In this document: positions 5,844 through 6,612 of the stretch, one piece after another
How the letters are laid out: each line of letters opens with the position of its first letter
How positions within the stretch are numbered: the first letter of the stretch is position 1
Source of the DNA: Caulobacteraceae bacterium
GTDB taxonomy: Bacteria > Pseudomonadota > Alphaproteobacteria > Caulobacterales > Caulobacteraceae
Length of the DNA stretch: 6,612 nt
Reading direction: 5' to 3'
NCBI GenBank assembly: GCA_013815405.1
Contig: JACDGF010000123.1
Coordinates: 1-6,612, forward strand
The notes under the pieces: model-generated
Told to the model about the DNA's origin: nothing
The model's database searches: none
What the model saw: the letters and a program-made list of their open reading frames with translations, nothing else
Position numbers and translations under genes: made by a program

Positions 5844-5913
5844 CCGCGGTGGAAAAGCCGCGTTTTGCCTTCGTATTCCCGCCCACTGTTTCGCCCCCCC
5901 GACTGAGGGCGGG
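5844..5913. other. Hairpin-rich intergenic stretch, no gene seen
   Basis: This part of the 333-base gap between AsmA and portal genes holds two small stems. CGCGG/CCGCG (5845-5849 with 5858-5862) is followed by TTTT on the plus strand, a weak terminator-like shape. CCCGCCC/GGGCGGG (5878-5884 with 5907-5913) has a 22-base loop. I see no tRNA, no Shine-Dalgarno-led ORF and no known riboswitch core. A small plus-strand RNA ending at the next terminator is possible but no promoter supports it. Confidence 0.3.
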
Positions 5914-5919
5914 AAACCC

Positions 5920-5961
5920 AGGCCCGGTCCGAACGAAAGTTCGGGCCGGGCCTTTCTCTTT
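5920..5961 (+). terminator. Intrinsic terminator, plus orientation, without a visible upstream gene
   Basis: A 15-bp stem (5920-5934 with 5939-5953) closes on a GAAA tetraloop and is followed by TTTCTCTTT. In the plus-strand RNA the single irregular pair is a U-G wobble. In the minus-strand RNA it becomes an A-C mismatch, and only GGGTTTCCC follows. The structure thus favours plus-strand termination, yet no plus-strand gene ends near it. Confidence 0.7.
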
Positions 5962-5981
5962 CCGCTCCGGCTCGCGCGATG

Positions 5982-6008
5982 AACACCTCTCCCTTCGGGA
6001 GAAGTGTT
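5982..6008 (-). terminator. Hairpin abutting the AsmA stop codon, candidate terminator
   Basis: AACACCTCTCCC (5982-5993) pairs with GGGAGAAGTGTT (5997-6008) around a TTC loop. In minus-strand RNA the one irregular position is a U-G wobble, so the 12-bp stem is fully paired, starting 2 bases after the AsmA stop TAA (6012-6010). The minus-strand tail TTCATC is poor in T. In the plus direction TTT follows the stem (6009-6011) but the stem has a C-A mismatch. It may work partially in both directions. Confidence 0.55.
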
Positions 6009-6009
6009 T

Positions 6010-6612
6010 TTACCGCCCCGCCGTCAGCGCCGCGCAGTCGGCGTCCTTGGCCAGGCCACCGTTCACGAACGGCAGGATCGCGGCCAGCGGCGTCACCACC
6101 GCCGCCAGCAGGCCGCCGGCCAGAAGCTGCGGGGCCGCCTTTCCGACGTCGACGCCGAACTTCGGCGACACCAGCCGGCCCTTGACGGTGATCGGGGCGG
6201 AGATCCGCACCAGGCGGAATTTCTTGGGCTTGCCGTTCAGGCGCAAGTCCATGGTTTCGTCGCGCAGGTCGATCCGTCCCGCGCCCAGGGCCAAAACGAC
6301 GCCGGTGTCCAGGACGATCCGCCGGGCCGTGAGCACGCCGTTCCGGGCGTCGAAGTCCGCCACGGCGCAACGCACCGGCGTCTCGCCCTTGTTCTTGCTG
6401 AGCAGCAGGAAGAGGCCCTTGGTGACGTCGATGCCCAGCAGCTCGGCCAGGGACTGGCGGATCTGGCCGCGAGGCATGACCACGCTCACCGCGCCGTTGG
6501 CGCTGGCCGCCGCCGCCCGCACCGAATCCCCCGTCCCGGTCAATTTGGCCCGCCCGAAGAGACCTCCCTCGAGGGCCGGCTTGGCGCCGCCGCGGCCGAT
6601 CAGGTTTTCCAC
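6010..6612 (-). CDS. AsmA family protein, C-terminal part (runs off right edge)
   Basis: The frame is open at the right edge and ends with TAA at 6012-6010, giving 200 visible residues of a longer protein. AsmA-family proteins are large, mostly periplasmic, inner-membrane-anchored proteins of the bridge-like lipid-transfer type linked to outer-membrane lipid homeostasis. Characteristic C-terminal features are GDSVRAAAASANGAVSVVMP (28-47), GQIRQSLAELLGIDVTKGL (49-67), VRCAVADFDARNGVLTARR (80-98), a beta pattern with DTGVVLALGAGRIDLRDETMDLRL, then KPKKFRLVRISAPITVKGRL (128-147). The hydrophobic end LAAVVTPLAAILPFVNGGLA and the terminal DADCAAL follow. Cys82 and Cys193 recur in this family as I recall and could pair in the periplasm. 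It is probably a host gene, unrelated to the phage genes, and reads toward the portal. The true start lies outside the window. Confidence 0.85.
   Translation of the reverse strand: MENLIGRGGAKPALEGGLFGRAKLTGTGDSVRAAAASANGAVSVVMPRGQIRQSLAELLGIDVTKGLFLLLSKNKGETPVRCAVADFDARNGVLTARRIVLDTGVVLALGAGRIDLRDETMDLRLNGKPKKFRLVRISAPITVKGRLVSPKFGVDVGKAAPQLLAGGLLAAVVTPLAAILPFVNGGLAKDADCAALTAGR

Noticed and set aside
4891..5982. Plus-strand ORF of 363 codons opposite the portal, running to the orphan terminator
   Set aside because: Antisense shadow with no domain pattern or start signal; it ends beyond the terminator stem, so the terminator does not serve it.
5677..6009. tRNA or tmRNA at the prophage-host junction
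   Set aside because: No T-loop GTTCGAATC-like motif or cloverleaf arms on either strand.
4607..6370. Minus-strand ORF of 587 codons overlapping portal and AsmA in another frame
   Set aside because: Extremely Arg/Gly/Pro-rich translation, crosses the promoter and terminators and overlaps two well-recognised genes.
1..6612. CRISPR array or retron-like structure
   Set aside because: No regularly spaced direct repeats and no reverse transcriptase or Cas-like protein; the repeats seen are isolated palindromes.

Overview
The window looks like part of a P22-like (podovirus-type) prophage head module in a high-GC alphaproteobacterium. Caulobacterales is my best guess, from the protein families and from a dispersed repeat with CCGTCATCCCGG ends. 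Almost all genes lie on the minus strand, so the window is best read from right to left.

Right edge (about 6010-6612): the C-terminal part of an AsmA-family envelope protein, probably a host chromosomal gene. Next comes a 333-base gap (5677-6009) with no gene. It holds several hairpins, one of them a convincing intrinsic terminator pointing along the plus strand. It also holds a good sigma-70-type promoter for the minus strand, whose -10 box sits inside a perfect TTGCA-TAT-TGCAA dyad.

Head module (5676 down to 1): portal protein (623 aa), putative scaffold (223 aa), major capsid protein (372 aa, DUF4043/N4-gp56-type), a beta-rich virion protein (156 aa), a small charged phage protein (140 aa), and the start of a P22 gp4-like head-tail connector that runs off the left edge. 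This is the usual head-assembly order, but no terminase precedes the portal. The portal lies directly beside the AsmA gene, so the terminase is either lost or elsewhere.

The module is interrupted between portal and scaffold by an oppositely oriented GIY-YIG nuclease-like gene (3360-3710) and a large inverted repeat (3670-3836) with perfect 24-bp arms. The GIY-YIG gene and the portal gene converge and each stops inside the element, so both proteins end with a PPTVIPA peptide encoded by the two arms. The GIY-YIG protein has lost both signature tyrosines (Cys8 and His19). A second, small palindrome sits in frame within the portal gene and encodes LRQGFGGQA.

In my view the unusual content is the possible link between the GIY-YIG gene and the palindromic repeat, and the invasion of phage genes by palindromic elements. 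The structural genes themselves look intact over the part visible here.
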